From: Agaricus subrufescens
Taxonomy: Eukaryota; Basidiomycota; Agaricomycetes; Agaricales; Agaricaceae
DNA length: 64,000 nucleotides
Assembly: GCA_029945375.1 (NCBI GenBank)
Contig: CM057057.1
Location: 4,030,001 to 4,094,000 of the forward strand
Direction: 5' to 3'
Part shown: positions 10,946 to 21,840 of the stretch, in pieces
Numbering within the stretch: the first letter of the stretch is position 1
Layout: every line of letters starts with the position of its first letter
Position numbers and translations under genes: made by a program
Notes under the pieces: generated by a model
What the model was told of the DNA's origin: nothing
Database searches by the model: none
The model's input: the letters and a program-made list of their open reading frames with translations, nothing else

Positions 10946-13900
10946 ATGTTCACAACAGACGAGACTGTCCCCCTCTCACTCGAAGAGCTCACATGGCTGT
11001 CCGCTAGCACCCTCATTGAAAATAAATATGCCTTATCTGTATGTTCTACCTCACGTATCCAGGCGCATGCGCCCTCAACCAATATTTTTCAGGAATCTCC
11101 ATCATCTGAACGCGATGCCAAGGCCTTGCTTCGAGCTGTGTTCGACCGCTCCTCCTTAGATGCCAGTGTGGACAACGACGACTCAAGTCCCTCGATTGAA
11201 GGAAGATTATCGTCTCGCCGTAACTCACCCCAGGTTTGTCCGGCGGCTTGTCCCTGTGTATGCTTTTGGTACTCATACCGCATGTCTTTTGCGTGGTCTC
11301 TTTTTTTCTTTTTGGGTCTTCCTAGACTTCCATGACATCACCACGACGCGCTCAAGGCCCATCAGGGTCAACACCAAGTATTGACTCCCAAATGAGTTCC
11401 AACACAGGTGGAACAGTTTCTCCCTTTCAATCGGGAGGACAACCTATCACCCCGCCTCCCACTCCTCCCAGACATCATTATTACCCTCGACATATTTCTC
11501 ATGACTATCCTTCTTCGTCGAGCTCTCCGTCGCCGTCTCCTTCAGTATCATCCTCTGCATTCAGCAGTACTACCAGACTTCACCAGACAGAATGGATCTA
11601 CCGGCGACCCAAATCTTCTTCACCTGCTAACAACAACACCCTCTTGAACGGTCGCAGATCGACCAGCGCGAATCCCTCATGCCCATCCCCGCAGCGTTCC
11701 CCCTCGATTTCTTCTCGCGCATATCATGATAACACACCTCCCGCTCGAGGTTCCAAGCACCGCCGGCGCGTAACCGCGATGCCAACACCATCTTCGCCTA
11801 TTTTAATTTCCTCCACGAGTCAACTTGTAGACTCGCCTGAGTCTATCTCAAAAAGTCCCTCGAATACCATAGGTTTGAGGGGCTCTGCAAATGCGAGCGT
11901 CTCGAGTCTGCAGTTGCAGTCATCTATCCGTGTCTCTCCCTTGAAACATAAATTACACGGATCGCCTTATTCACAGATGGAAAACAATGCTATGTCCCCT
12001 GGCTTGCAACGCTCCACAAGCAGTACCAGCACTAAGACAAATAATAGTACGAGTACAGCCATATGGTCTGCTATCAGGGCCAAGTCTGGCACACAAGCTG
12101 AACGAAACCGAATTCTCAAATCTGTTCCTTCGGGTTCTCAAATCGTCACGGGGTCCTCTGTTACCCCGACTTTCGCTGTACCTGTGCCCTCCTTGCCCAT
12201 TGGACCCACGGAAACTACCCCACCCCGAGTACCCCCGAAGGACAGGAACACGTTCAATGGCACAGGTACCCCTTCGCTGTTACCATCGTTCTCTCACACG
12301 GGTAAAGATAGACAAACACACCGACGCGATAAATTTGCTTCTGCTCCACCAATCCCTGTTCCCGCGGGTACAAATGTGCCTATTTCATCAGCAGCGTCAG
12401 CACGTTTCGGTATGATCAGTTCATCAGCACCCTCTCCCCACTATATGGGTGCGGGTACATCCACTTCGCCTTCTTCTTTGTCAGGGGCTTCAAATTCAAC
12501 CATCAGAATTTCAGCCAATGGTCGAAGTCGTGCCCCTCGGAATCGGACGGCATCATTAAACTCCCAATCTAGCATTGCCACGACCACTACGAGTCATACA
12601 GCAGCCACCACAGGCACCACGAGTTCATCAACTTCCTCACGATTGCATCCCTACACTCCGACCTCGCCGTCCTCAGCAATTCCTGTTCCTCCTGGTGTCT
12701 ATAATTTCCGCACTTCCTCCCATAGTTCTACCGGTACGCCGCCCTCTTACCTTCACGGATACGGCAATAGCGAAAAGAAATATCTTCATCAACGGCAAAA
12801 TTCTAGTAGTAGTGATATCGGCATCAACGATGGGAGTACTGCGGCTGCTGCGGCCGCCCGATCACAGGCTTATGCGCAGCTAACTGGAGCTTCGAGTGCT
12901 AAACGACGACCATCGAATTCCTCTGGTTCTGAAGCCCCTCCATATTTACATTTATATTCCAATTCACATCCATATTCATATCAAGCTAGGTCAAACTTCG
13001 GAGGGTCTAGTGTGAGTCCTTTCCAAGGAAAGGTTCATGGAAGTGCGGGTACGCTGATTGCCACGCCTTTGTCGGCCTCGAGTCGGCGGCCCTCGCTCCC
13101 ACCGCCGTCCTCATCTTCTGTTTCGCTATCGCGCAACGGAAGTTCTTGCGTATCTCGGTCTCCTCGTACTCCCACAACGCCACAAATATCACAACTACCA
13201 CCTCCAAAAGCGAAATCCATACTTACCCGAACCTCATCTATGTCTACTAAAAATTCCGGTTGTGGCGGCACTGTCAAAAGTGTCAAGTTTGTTGAGATTC
13301 CCGAAATACACTACCGTTCGGGATTTTCTGAGGAAGATGGCAACGAGTTTATGTTTGGAGAGACTTCTAGTCTCGGTGATGAGGACGATGACGATGATGA
13401 CGGCATTTCAGCCGTTGGAGCCAGGGGCGAAGGACAGGAAGGCATCGTCTTAAGGGATTGTATGGGTATTGATGTTGAGGCGATCGATATGGATATAGAT
13501 ACCTATCTTGGGGGTGGGTCGCCTGACGAGGAGGAGAGCAAATTGGATTTCAAGAGGAAGCAAGGACTTGGATGGAGTTTCTTGAGAGGAAGGAAAACTG
13601 AAAGGGACACAGACAAAGGCAAGGAATTGAAAAAGGCGGCTAATGACAAAGAGTCATCAGCATCTGTATTGGAGCCAAAGAAAGAGAAAGAAAAGTCGAG
13701 TTCAGCTCTGGGATTCAAGAAACTGATGAATTTGACATCGCGAAAGGCGCCTCCTCCCCCGTTAACCCTTTCAATTGGACCCCCGATTCCTTTGCATTTC
13801 AAAGTGGCTCCAAACCAGGCTCAAGAAAACACAACCACGAGAGATGCTGCTGGTAAGAGGCAGGCTTCAGTTTCCCCCTCTCGCAAACCGATTTCGGGGC

Positions 13901-14448
13901 CTTACGCGCTAGGATCACACCTTCCATCGCGTTCGCCTCTTCCTCCCTCACCCTCTTCCTCGTTTGTACATCGACTACCTGCCACTCCTGCTCGTTCTGC
14001 CTCGAACACATCTCTTAATAAATTGAATAGTAGCCTCAGTAGGCGACACCACCATAACTATTCTTCCACTTCAGTCAATTATGGCGACAGGCCACATTGG
14101 AACGCTCAGGGAAGAAACCATTCTTCGACACCTTATTCTGGTCCTCGCAGAACAGGTAGTTTAGAACGACCTGTGGGGCCTAACATCGCACATACACGAC
14201 CGAAAGGGATCGTGAATCAAGATGTTCCCGGTCTGGATTCCGCCAGACCTACCCCTCTCAAGAATGCACCCTCTTATGAAAGTTTTCGCAGCGCAAAGAG
14301 TTATGGGGGCCGGAGTGTACGTAGTGAGGTTGGAAGTGTGAAGAGTTCGAAGAGTGTTGGGGCTGGAAGTTTACGGGGCTTTAGAACTTGGGTGAAGAAA
14401 GTTAGTGCTCATACCGGTACCAGCATACCGGTTGCCGTCGTTGAATGA
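10946..14448 (+). CDS. Large Ser/Pro/Thr-rich orphan with possible PP1-docking motif
   Basis: Two exons, 10946-11233 and 11326-14448, with a 92 bp intron; 1136 aa. Most of the protein is low complexity and predicted disordered: Ser-, Pro- and Thr-rich with poly-Ser and Ala runs. The more structured-looking parts are the N-terminus (TVPLSLEELTWLSASTLIENKYALS), a central stretch with KSVKFVEIPEIHYRSGF (bases about 13270-13325) followed by an acidic GDEDDDDDDGISA tract, a Lys/Glu-rich segment, and a C-terminus ending RGFRTWVKKVSAHTG. KSVKF fits the [RK]x[VI]xF consensus for protein phosphatase 1 docking; that is inference. I do not recognise the family. The start lies in context CCACCATGTT, close to the consensus. 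Confidence 0.78.
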
Positions 14449-15661
14449 AAAGTTTGTCTTCATCTTTTTCCCCTCTTCATAGAGTCACCCGTTGTATGAC
14501 CTTCTTTTACCCCGGATGCTTGTAATTATTGTTGTTTATGTTGTCACTACAATGAATTTGTTAAATAGATGCGAATGAAAATTTTTTTACACATCAAAAG
14601 TGTCAAATGGGGTCTGTGGTACTTGTGGGAGTGTTATGTGCCGTTCTCCGTTATCGCGCGATGCGAAGCTTCCTGAACTCCCCGTGTGGGAGGTAGTTTG
14701 GTTTGATAGAAACAACGTAATCACAAACCAGTGAAGAGTCAATGAGTGGTTCAGTATCTGAGGGTTAGTAATGCTCGTCATCCTCCTATGCAGTCGAGTT
14801 CGGGACGATATAGTAATTATAGCACGTGAAGACACCAAAAAGACGTCTAAAACCCCGTTGCCGCTGAGGGTTCGCGGAGCTCCACTTATCGAATGCTAAA
14901 TTACTGACCAATGGAATAAGTGTTACCATGCGTTCAATTGTAATATACGCCGAAAAGGCTATAAACCCCGGGGTATTACACAAATATACAGGGCCGAGTG
15001 GGAAATTGTCGTCGCCGTGGATTGGCGAGATGTGCTAGGTGACACTCCCGGCAACCTCATTATATCACTATCAACCAAAGCTTCATTTCCGAAATATATA
15101 CGATTGTCTGATGTTGTCTACTAGGTCCTGCTTCTATTTTTCTCTTCGTTTCCGATAGAACAAATTGCAGGAGACTGATTTTCCACAACGTCAATGCTTC
15201 TGACGCGCAAAACCACCTCATCTTTCCTTGGGTAGTAAACCCTCTAGAAGAGGAAAGTTCAGTCCCTCCAACTACCTTTGACCGCTATGGAATACAAGTA
15301 GATAACGGCAAGGAGAGGAGGGAACACAACGCGGGTAAAGAAAGGGTACACTTGCCGTAAACCGAAATTTGAAGCAGCGGAACGGCGAATGCCGTCCCTA
15401 CTTTGACGTCCACGTGGGGTTTGAAGCCAAATATGCGAAGTAGCAAATTCCAAGAGTGTGCATATAGTACTACTATGTTACGAAGATGTACACCCAGACT
15501 AAATGTCCAGTATTGTAGTGAAGCCATTCCTACCCTAAAAACAATTATATGACTAGGCAAAAGCTGGACATTATGGCTAGAAGAGTTGAATAACGATAAG
15601 CCGAGATAAGCCAAGACGAAAGAAACGCTAGAAAACCCGTGAAGAATCCATTTGAGAAGGC
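14449..15661. other. Gene-free stretch (1.2 kb)
   Basis: Longest stretch without a convincing gene. It lies between the 3' ends of two convergent genes, so it should hold their 3' UTRs. A minus-strand ATG ORF at 15285-15527 encodes a short hydrophobic peptide but has no partner exons or family motif. AT-rich segments such as 14520-14590 look like 3' end signals. I see no tRNA, repeat or transposon remnant. Confidence 0.5.
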
Positions 15662-17436
15662 TCAGCGGCCAGCGACGACGATGTGATACGGCAGAAGAGT
15701 AGCTTTGGGTTTGGAAACTTTCCTTGACTCGACCATCTCTGACAAAGGCATAGGCAGAGGATTCAGAAAATCCGCAGGGTATGATAAAGATGGGTCGTGC
15801 CTTAGCACAACAGGAGGGGTAGTATTTTGAAAGATTTTTGGTTGCTGCTGTGGAAGTGAAACCGGAAGTGACATCATGCCCGCAGTTTGAACGAGGCTTT
15901 GAGGGCGTTGCGATCCACGTAAGCGGCTTTCCGTCCTCATGCGTTCGACTTGCTCTTCCTCGTCGGAAGGGATCTCATTGCCATCGAGATCAAGTCGTGC
16001 TACCGGACAGTCAATTTAAGCACTAGATTGAGCATAAAAATGAACTTACCCCATCCTCTCCTCCGAGGCGGATCATTAGACCTAGTAGGTGTGTGGGCAG
16101 GGGCAGGAGCAGGGGCATGTAGCGGGGGAGGTGATGGCGATGGTACGACGGGATCGGTAGTCCTGAGAACATCGAAATCCTGACGACCACTGCTACTGAA
16201 TCTATTTCGGTGTCGACGAGAAGTGTTTGGAGAAGGCATCAACCACGGTAAAGGATCACGGTCGCCCCAGTCGACTGTTATATTGTGAACCAGCTCCTCC
16301 CCATCTCGGTTATATGTCCTATGCACAACGTAATTCCGACCTTGGAATGTGGACTCAGAAACAGAGTGGGGTCTAGGTTCCGAGGAAGGGTCGTTCAATT
16401 CCGAAGGGACGTGTCTCAAGGGCTCGTTAAAGATTAGAGAGCGATCTAGTACGTTATCTGAAGGGGTTGGTGAGTTCTGTACTGCAAAGTTTGATAGAAA
16501 GGAAAAGTGTTCTGATGGTCCGAGATTTTGTTCACGGTTACTAACGGCCCCGAGACCCCTTTGAGGATTTTGTAAGAAACCTTGTGGTGCTTGAGGGGTT
16601 TGTGAGGCCCCTCGGGAAGATTGGTGTGGAGACGTATAGTGACGGTCTTGTGACGGGTATACAAATGCTGGGGATGAACGGGATGCAGCTCGCAACTCGT
16701 CTGCCGTGGGAAGTCTCCTCTCCCCATCCAGAATGTGCCCTAGCATGTCTAGTTCTTCTTCGTATCTCCTTGTCACAGAAAGAATGGAATCAATCATCCC
16801 TTCATAAACTTCTCTGGCACCTCCGTAATGACTCGTAGCGACACCGGTTGTAGGAACGGCAGCCAGTCTAGCAGCAACTCGCCTGCCCAAAAGTGTCATT
16901 TCGTCGCCCTCAGAATGACCAGCAGATGTGCCATTTTGGTTTGTAGAATGAGTGTTATGCAGGGGGCCAAGGGAAGGCCTAACTGGCTGTCGCCCGTCGA
17001 CCGAACGCGAAAAACTCTCCGCCAAGGGGTCATCGGACGGGACCCTGTCGTCTTGTGCTGCTGCGGAATGAACTTGGCCTAATGCTGCACCCTCCCTAGA
17101 ACCAAACCTCTCTCGGCGTCCTGCAGCAGGAGAGAGTGAGAACCCCGGTGAAGTGTCTGCATCGTGGCCAAGCGCAGCTTGGATCTCCGGTAAAATGGCC
17201 GCAGGTAGTGATTCCGGAAGGTCCCAGAGGCCTCGGCGAATCTGGCGAAGACGGTTATAGGCAGCATCCAAGCCTACAGACGTCGGACGGTGAGTACCTC
17301 TAGAACCTTCAGTGACAGCGGATATCGTGGCGCGAGACAAAATGGAAGAATTCACTGTTCTCTGGGTATCGGCAACATTGGACGAATTTGAAAGCGAAAA
17401 TGGAGGAGATGGATTGGGGTTGCCATTGGCGTCCAT
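15662..17436 (-). CDS. Unrecognised protein, disordered, conserved-looking C-terminal segment
   Basis: Exons 16050-17436 and 15662-15999 with a 50 bp intron; 574 aa. The start is MDANGNPNPSPP at 17436. The frame is open further up to an ATG at 17610, but that segment reads like leader. Content: Ser/Pro/Gln-rich regions, a helical stretch YNRLRQIRRGLWDLPESLP, a second one GAREVYEGMIDSILSVTRRY, and near the C-terminus RRRGWARLDLDGNEIPSDEE joined across the splice, which reads like a short linear module. No membrane segment and no catalytic motif. Function unknown; family not recognised. The next gene upstream on the same strand, an MFS transporter, ends 299 bp away. Confidence 0.75.
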
Positions 17437-17735
17437 GTGAATCGGCACGCAGAAGCCCAGCCGAGCTTGTAAACTGAAAGGTTGGCGCGAGCCAAGATTA
17501 ATAATAAAAAATAACAGCCCGGCCCTGTTTGATTGATTCCGAGAGTCCGGCAAAGACAGAGTGGTGGGTGAAGTTGAACTCAGGGAAAGTGAGGAGTCGG
17601 AGAATATCAACTGCCGTAATGGGCAGTGGCTGTGTCTTCGCTAGTGGTATTTTTTCGAGCGAACAGACTCACTGATATCCTAATAAAAACTTCCAGTTAC
17701 TCTGGAACAAACATGTCACGGCCTCGCTGTTTACT

Positions 17736-19881
17736 TCATAGTTTAAAAGCAGTCCTAATTCTCCTGAGCAGGGGCCTTTCTCCTGTAAAGGGAACTGCCA
17801 ACAAAACCGATGCCCATAGCATCGCTAGATTAAACATACATATCGCAAACCAGCCCTTTTGGATGTGATCATACATCTGCAGAAGCAATGTAAGGGGTTC
17901 TATTTCTACCGAAAATGCTAACGATGCTCACCTGCCCTCCGATGATCGGGCCAACTGTGAATCCAGGTTAAAGCAACATTTTTCATTATTATACAACACC
18001 TTAGGAACTTACGGCTAGTCCCAGCACCATACGCAATATTGAAGGCAGCATAGATGTGACCATCTTTTTGTTGAAATCAGTTCACGGAAAAGCCAACAAC
18101 ACAGGAGACATACAGCCAACACCCTGTATATTCCTGGACATTGCAGCGAGCTCAGCGGTCACTGGTGAAATAGCCCCCGAAGAGAAGAAACCTAGAAAGC
18201 CTTATGTAGATCTGACCTCTCCAGATTTAGGACCAACTCACTTTCAAAAGCGAAAGCCACCGTAAACAGGGCCAGTGAGCCATTTATGGTCACTAGTCCC
18301 AACCAGGGTGTTGCAAGGACCATCGAGAATGGTGCTGTCCACTCGGCTCCGAAAATATCTGTGAGCCACCCAGTCAGGGGGGAAGCTGACAGAAGTTCAA
18401 TTGTTTTACCGTCAGACACTGCATAAGGTACATACAAAATAGCATTGGCACAGAAAGAGCCAATAGCAAGATCCCGACTTTGTGCGCATCCAATCCCCAG
18501 ACAAATTGGAGGTGTAGAGGTAGGGAAGGCTCTTGAGAGCTATACACTATACTGCCAAGGCATCAAAGGTCGAGCCCAAACCCTGGATCTATGAAACATA
18601 CCCGTAGACGAAAGAAATCACCAGGGCCACCAGAGCCCGGGGAGACCCCGAGAGCTTAATGATCACCTGGAGTAGAGGCAAGGGTTTCTCAACCACTTTC
18701 TCTAAGTCAGCTGGACGAGTTCTCCCCCTAGATCCGGAACCTCTCCGGGATAGACCGTCTGAGTCACGTTCAATCCCTTGTACTTCCTCCGCTGCGTCAC
18801 TTTTCGAACCAGGTTGAGTCACTACATCGAGAACCTCTACATCTTTTGATCGTAGGGCGAGGTCTGGACTACTCTTCGTTGCTTTTCTTGGCTCAGTGAC
18901 GATGATACGAGAAACCCCATCCAGGAAAGCGGCACTCAGCGCAAAAACAAAGGGCCCTCGAAATCCGAAGCGACCGTATAGAATACCCCCTATTGGTGGC
19001 GCAAGCACCAGCCTTGAAGGGTTGGACCAATCCGTCAACATGAATTGAGTGTGAATTGAAGGAAAGTGCCCCTACCCTAATGAAAGGCCAGCCATAGCGA
19101 TCCCCAATTGCCCTGGAAAATTAGTGAGTCAATAATTACAAGAATTGGATGACAACGAATGAACAAACTTCCTATTATTTCCGGCGGTGTTGCTTCGCAG
19201 CTGCTCAGAATATTAGTTACACAGCTTTCGCGGCTCGACACTGGACAACATACAGGAAAGCTAATCCGACAACCCATACAATAGACGAACTGATACCCTG
19301 AATAACACGAGCAACACACATGACAGAATATGTAGGGGCTTCCATAAACATGATCTGGGAGGCAGCGAGAGTAAAGAGACCGAAGATCATAGGGTATTTC
19401 CGGGTTCTGTAGTGTTCGGACCACAAAGCAATAGGAATTGTGGCTAGAGCAGGGCTTGAATATGAACCACTGGTGGAATAGGACTAAGGCCACTTACAGA
19501 TTAATAGACCTCCCGACTTGTTTTTATGAATGAGTTCCGATGAAAACAAGGCTCAAACTGAGGCAAGGGCAGCTCACATATGCGAACAGCAGCCATCCCG
19601 ATAGGGCAGAGATACCGGTGTATCCGAGGCGTTCCAATTGAAATGGAACGACAGGTATTACGATGGAATAAACGATAACGTCAACCGCCACTCCTGTTTT
19701 TTTTGCAGTTTAGTGGATTGCTAAAAAAACTTCGACTTTATGTTCCACGTGGCATACCTAAACCAACGACATATGTTGCAAACCAGTAGGAAGACCTCCA
19801 ACTATATCCCCAAGGTAGCTTTTGCGGGCGTGACTGGGCGATCTCGGAAGAATCGGTGCTAGCCATTCGTTGGGCGGCCAT
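17736..19881 (-). CDS. MFS transporter, vesicular amine/tetracycline-like (DHA1 type)
   Basis: Membrane H+-coupled transporter or drug/amine exporter of the major facilitator superfamily. Thirteen exons in transcript order: 19758-19881, 19578-19693, 19498-19516, 19254-19443, 19169-19200, 19076-19112, 18602-19012, 18436-18551, 18242-18385, 18114-18200, 18013-18063, 17932-17954, 17736-17876. They sum to 1491 nt, 496 aa. The first half has YSIVIPVVPFQLERLGYTG and the motif WSEHYRTRKYPMIFGL; then EATPPEIIGRQLGIAMAGLS and LAPPIGGILYGRFGFRGPF, the typical signature between TM4 and TM6. A hydrophilic loop rich in charged residues sits in the middle. The second half has GYGHIYAAFNIAYGAGT and LGPIIGGQMYDH. 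Substrate cannot be told. Divergent from FPG1. Confidence 0.9.
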
Positions 19882-20213
19882 CAGGTCAAAAGTTAAAAGT
19901 TGATCGGATTGTCAATCAGTACCGCTCCGATAAGCGACGAGCACTTCAGTCTTCGCTCGGGAACTGGAATGCCGAGTTAGCTGCCAACACTCTGAGGTAG
20001 CATTAAAAAAGTCAATTGGCGGTGATACGTATTGCTGTACAGCCAGTGGAACACTCACGAAGACGGTGCGTTTTCCTGTAGTTGGTTAAGTTGGTTTGCG
20101 GATTGTCCAGGGGTGTGCCCGAAACAGTGATCGAGCCAATGGGGACTAGTCTATATATATCCGAGTATTCACTTTACAATTCCTTTACAGGTTTTCCACC
20201 CTCCATCTTTCTA
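19882..20213. promoter_or_regulatory. Divergent promoter region, MFS / FPG1
   Basis: 332 bp between two divergent starts. On the FPG1 side a TATATATAT run lies at 20152-20160, about 55 bp before the ATG, and a CCAAT sequence at 20136-20140. These are sequence matches only. Confidence 0.5.
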
Positions 20214-21794
20214 ATGCCCGAGTTGCCTGGTAAGAAACCTTTTATCTCTCTAGCGCCAGAAGATATAACTTAGGCTGTTGTAGAAGTGGAGCGAGCGACT
20301 CGACTGCTCAATGCTTTAGGTACCGGAAAGGAAATTGCTAAAGTGGAAACGGTGGAAGATATTATCGTGTATTCAGGCGTGACTTCTGCCGAGTTTGTGA
20401 GCTCAGGTCATTAAAACGAAGTTTTCAAGACGGCTGACTCTTCTAGGCGGCATCCCTGACTGGTCGAAAAGTAATTCAGGCCCATAGATACGGTCAGTCT
20501 ATTAACCCGTCTCTTCCATCAACGCTATGACCTAAATACTCATGCCGTTGCTAATGTGTTGCCCGCTAGGAAAGGTGTTTTTCATAGAACTCGACGGAGA
20601 TGGAAAATACCCTGTCATGCATTTCGGTATGACAGGAATGCTCCACGTATGTGCGGAGCTACATATCTGTCATTCAAACCTGACTCATAATGAGGTTTTG
20701 TATCACTGTAGGTCAAGGGTCAACCGCCATCACACTATCGTGAAGCACCTTCGGATACTACAGATCCCGAGTGGCCGCCGAGATGGATGAAGGTGGCACC
20801 GACGATTTAAATCTAGTTTTTATCCGACTGAAACACACCTATTTAGTTCATATTGCATCTTACAGATCCCAAGAACGGTGAGACGACAGAAATTGCATTC
20901 AGGGATGCTCGGAGGCTGGGCCGAATTCGTCTATGCAGCTCTCCACTCAATGAACCACCGATCTCGGAGCTTGGTTTTGATCCCTTACTTTCTATGCCAA
21001 CGTTCTCGGATTTCTCGGCTCTCCTTCAAAAGCGGAAAGGCATTGCCGTCAAGGCATTACTTCTAGATCAGACGTTCAGTGCGGGAGTTGGCAACTGGAT
21101 AGCTGGTACGAACCCTCGATTTATGTGTTTTAATATTGCAGTACGAAAACGCCTGCTTTTCAGACGAGGTATTATACCACGCACGAATACATCCGGAACA
21201 AAAATGCAACACGCTTTCACAAGAGCAGCTGCAGGCTTTACACGAGAAGATTACCTATGTATGCGTGACGGCAACTTCAGTGAACGCCGATGATAGCCAA
21301 TTCCCTGAGAATTGGCTCTTCAAATATCGATGGGTAAAGTTTTTTTGGATACATAGAATTTGCAATAGTCTCAACCAAGGCTAGGGAAAAGGTAGTAAGA
21401 AAAAGAAGCAGCCGACTCTAACTTTGGTAGGTAAGATAATATTGCATTACACGTTCATGTCGCGTTGATCATTTGCCCAGCCCTCTGGTGAGCAAGCTAC
21501 CATCAAATGGGTTACCGTCGGTGGACGCACGTCGGCATATGTTGTGGAGCTACAGGAGCTTGTATCTTCCTCCAGCAAAAGGAATCAGGTAAAATCCGTT
21601 CGTGCACTTTGTTCTTAGGCACTTTTTTGATTATTCCGAAGCCCTCATCACCAGCAAAAGATTTGCCGCCAAGTTCAAAGAAACGCAAAATACTCCAGAC
21701 TAGTGACAAGGAAGCAAAGCCGTCGGAGTTGGCTACGACAGGGCACCCGCTTTCGGCCCGTCTGCGGGCCCGAACCAAGAGAAAGCATGGCTAG
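20214..21794 (+). CDS. FPG1: Formamidopyrimidine-DNA glycosylase (Fpg/Nei family)
   Basis: Removes oxidised bases such as FapyG from DNA and cuts the abasic site. Ten exons: 20214-20229, 20284-20396, 20447-20492, 20570-20646, 20712-20792, 20847-21105, 21164-21333, 21385-21426, 21481-21588, 21642-21794; total 354 aa. The N-terminus is MPELPEVERATRLL, carrying the catalytic Pro and Glu right after Met. Later come HRYGKVFFIELDG, MHFGMTGML, the domain core AFRDARRLGRIRL, and the helix-two-turn-helix region QTFSAGVGNWIADEVLY with the conserved Asn. The zinc finger of bacterial Fpg is absent; TVGGRTSAYV takes its place, as in plant and fungal zincless forms. The C-terminus is a basic KKRK / RARTKRKHG tail, probably nuclear. 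Converges on UTP5 with a 46 bp gap. Confidence 0.95.
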
Positions 21795-21840
21795 TAATGA
21801 TAGGACATTAATGATAAAGTTTACTAACCGCCCCGTCCGG

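Noticed and set aside
11041..11064. Possible GT..AG intron early in the Ser-rich orphan
   Set aside because: Only 24 nt and a multiple of three; more likely coding.
15285..15527. Short hydrophobic minus-strand ORF starting MASLQYWTF
   Set aside because: No partner exons, no family motif, and not convincing as a small membrane protein without expression evidence.
17437..17610. Longer N-terminus for the 15662-17436 orphan
   Set aside because: In-frame ATG at 17610, but the added part looks like leader; kept only as an alternative.
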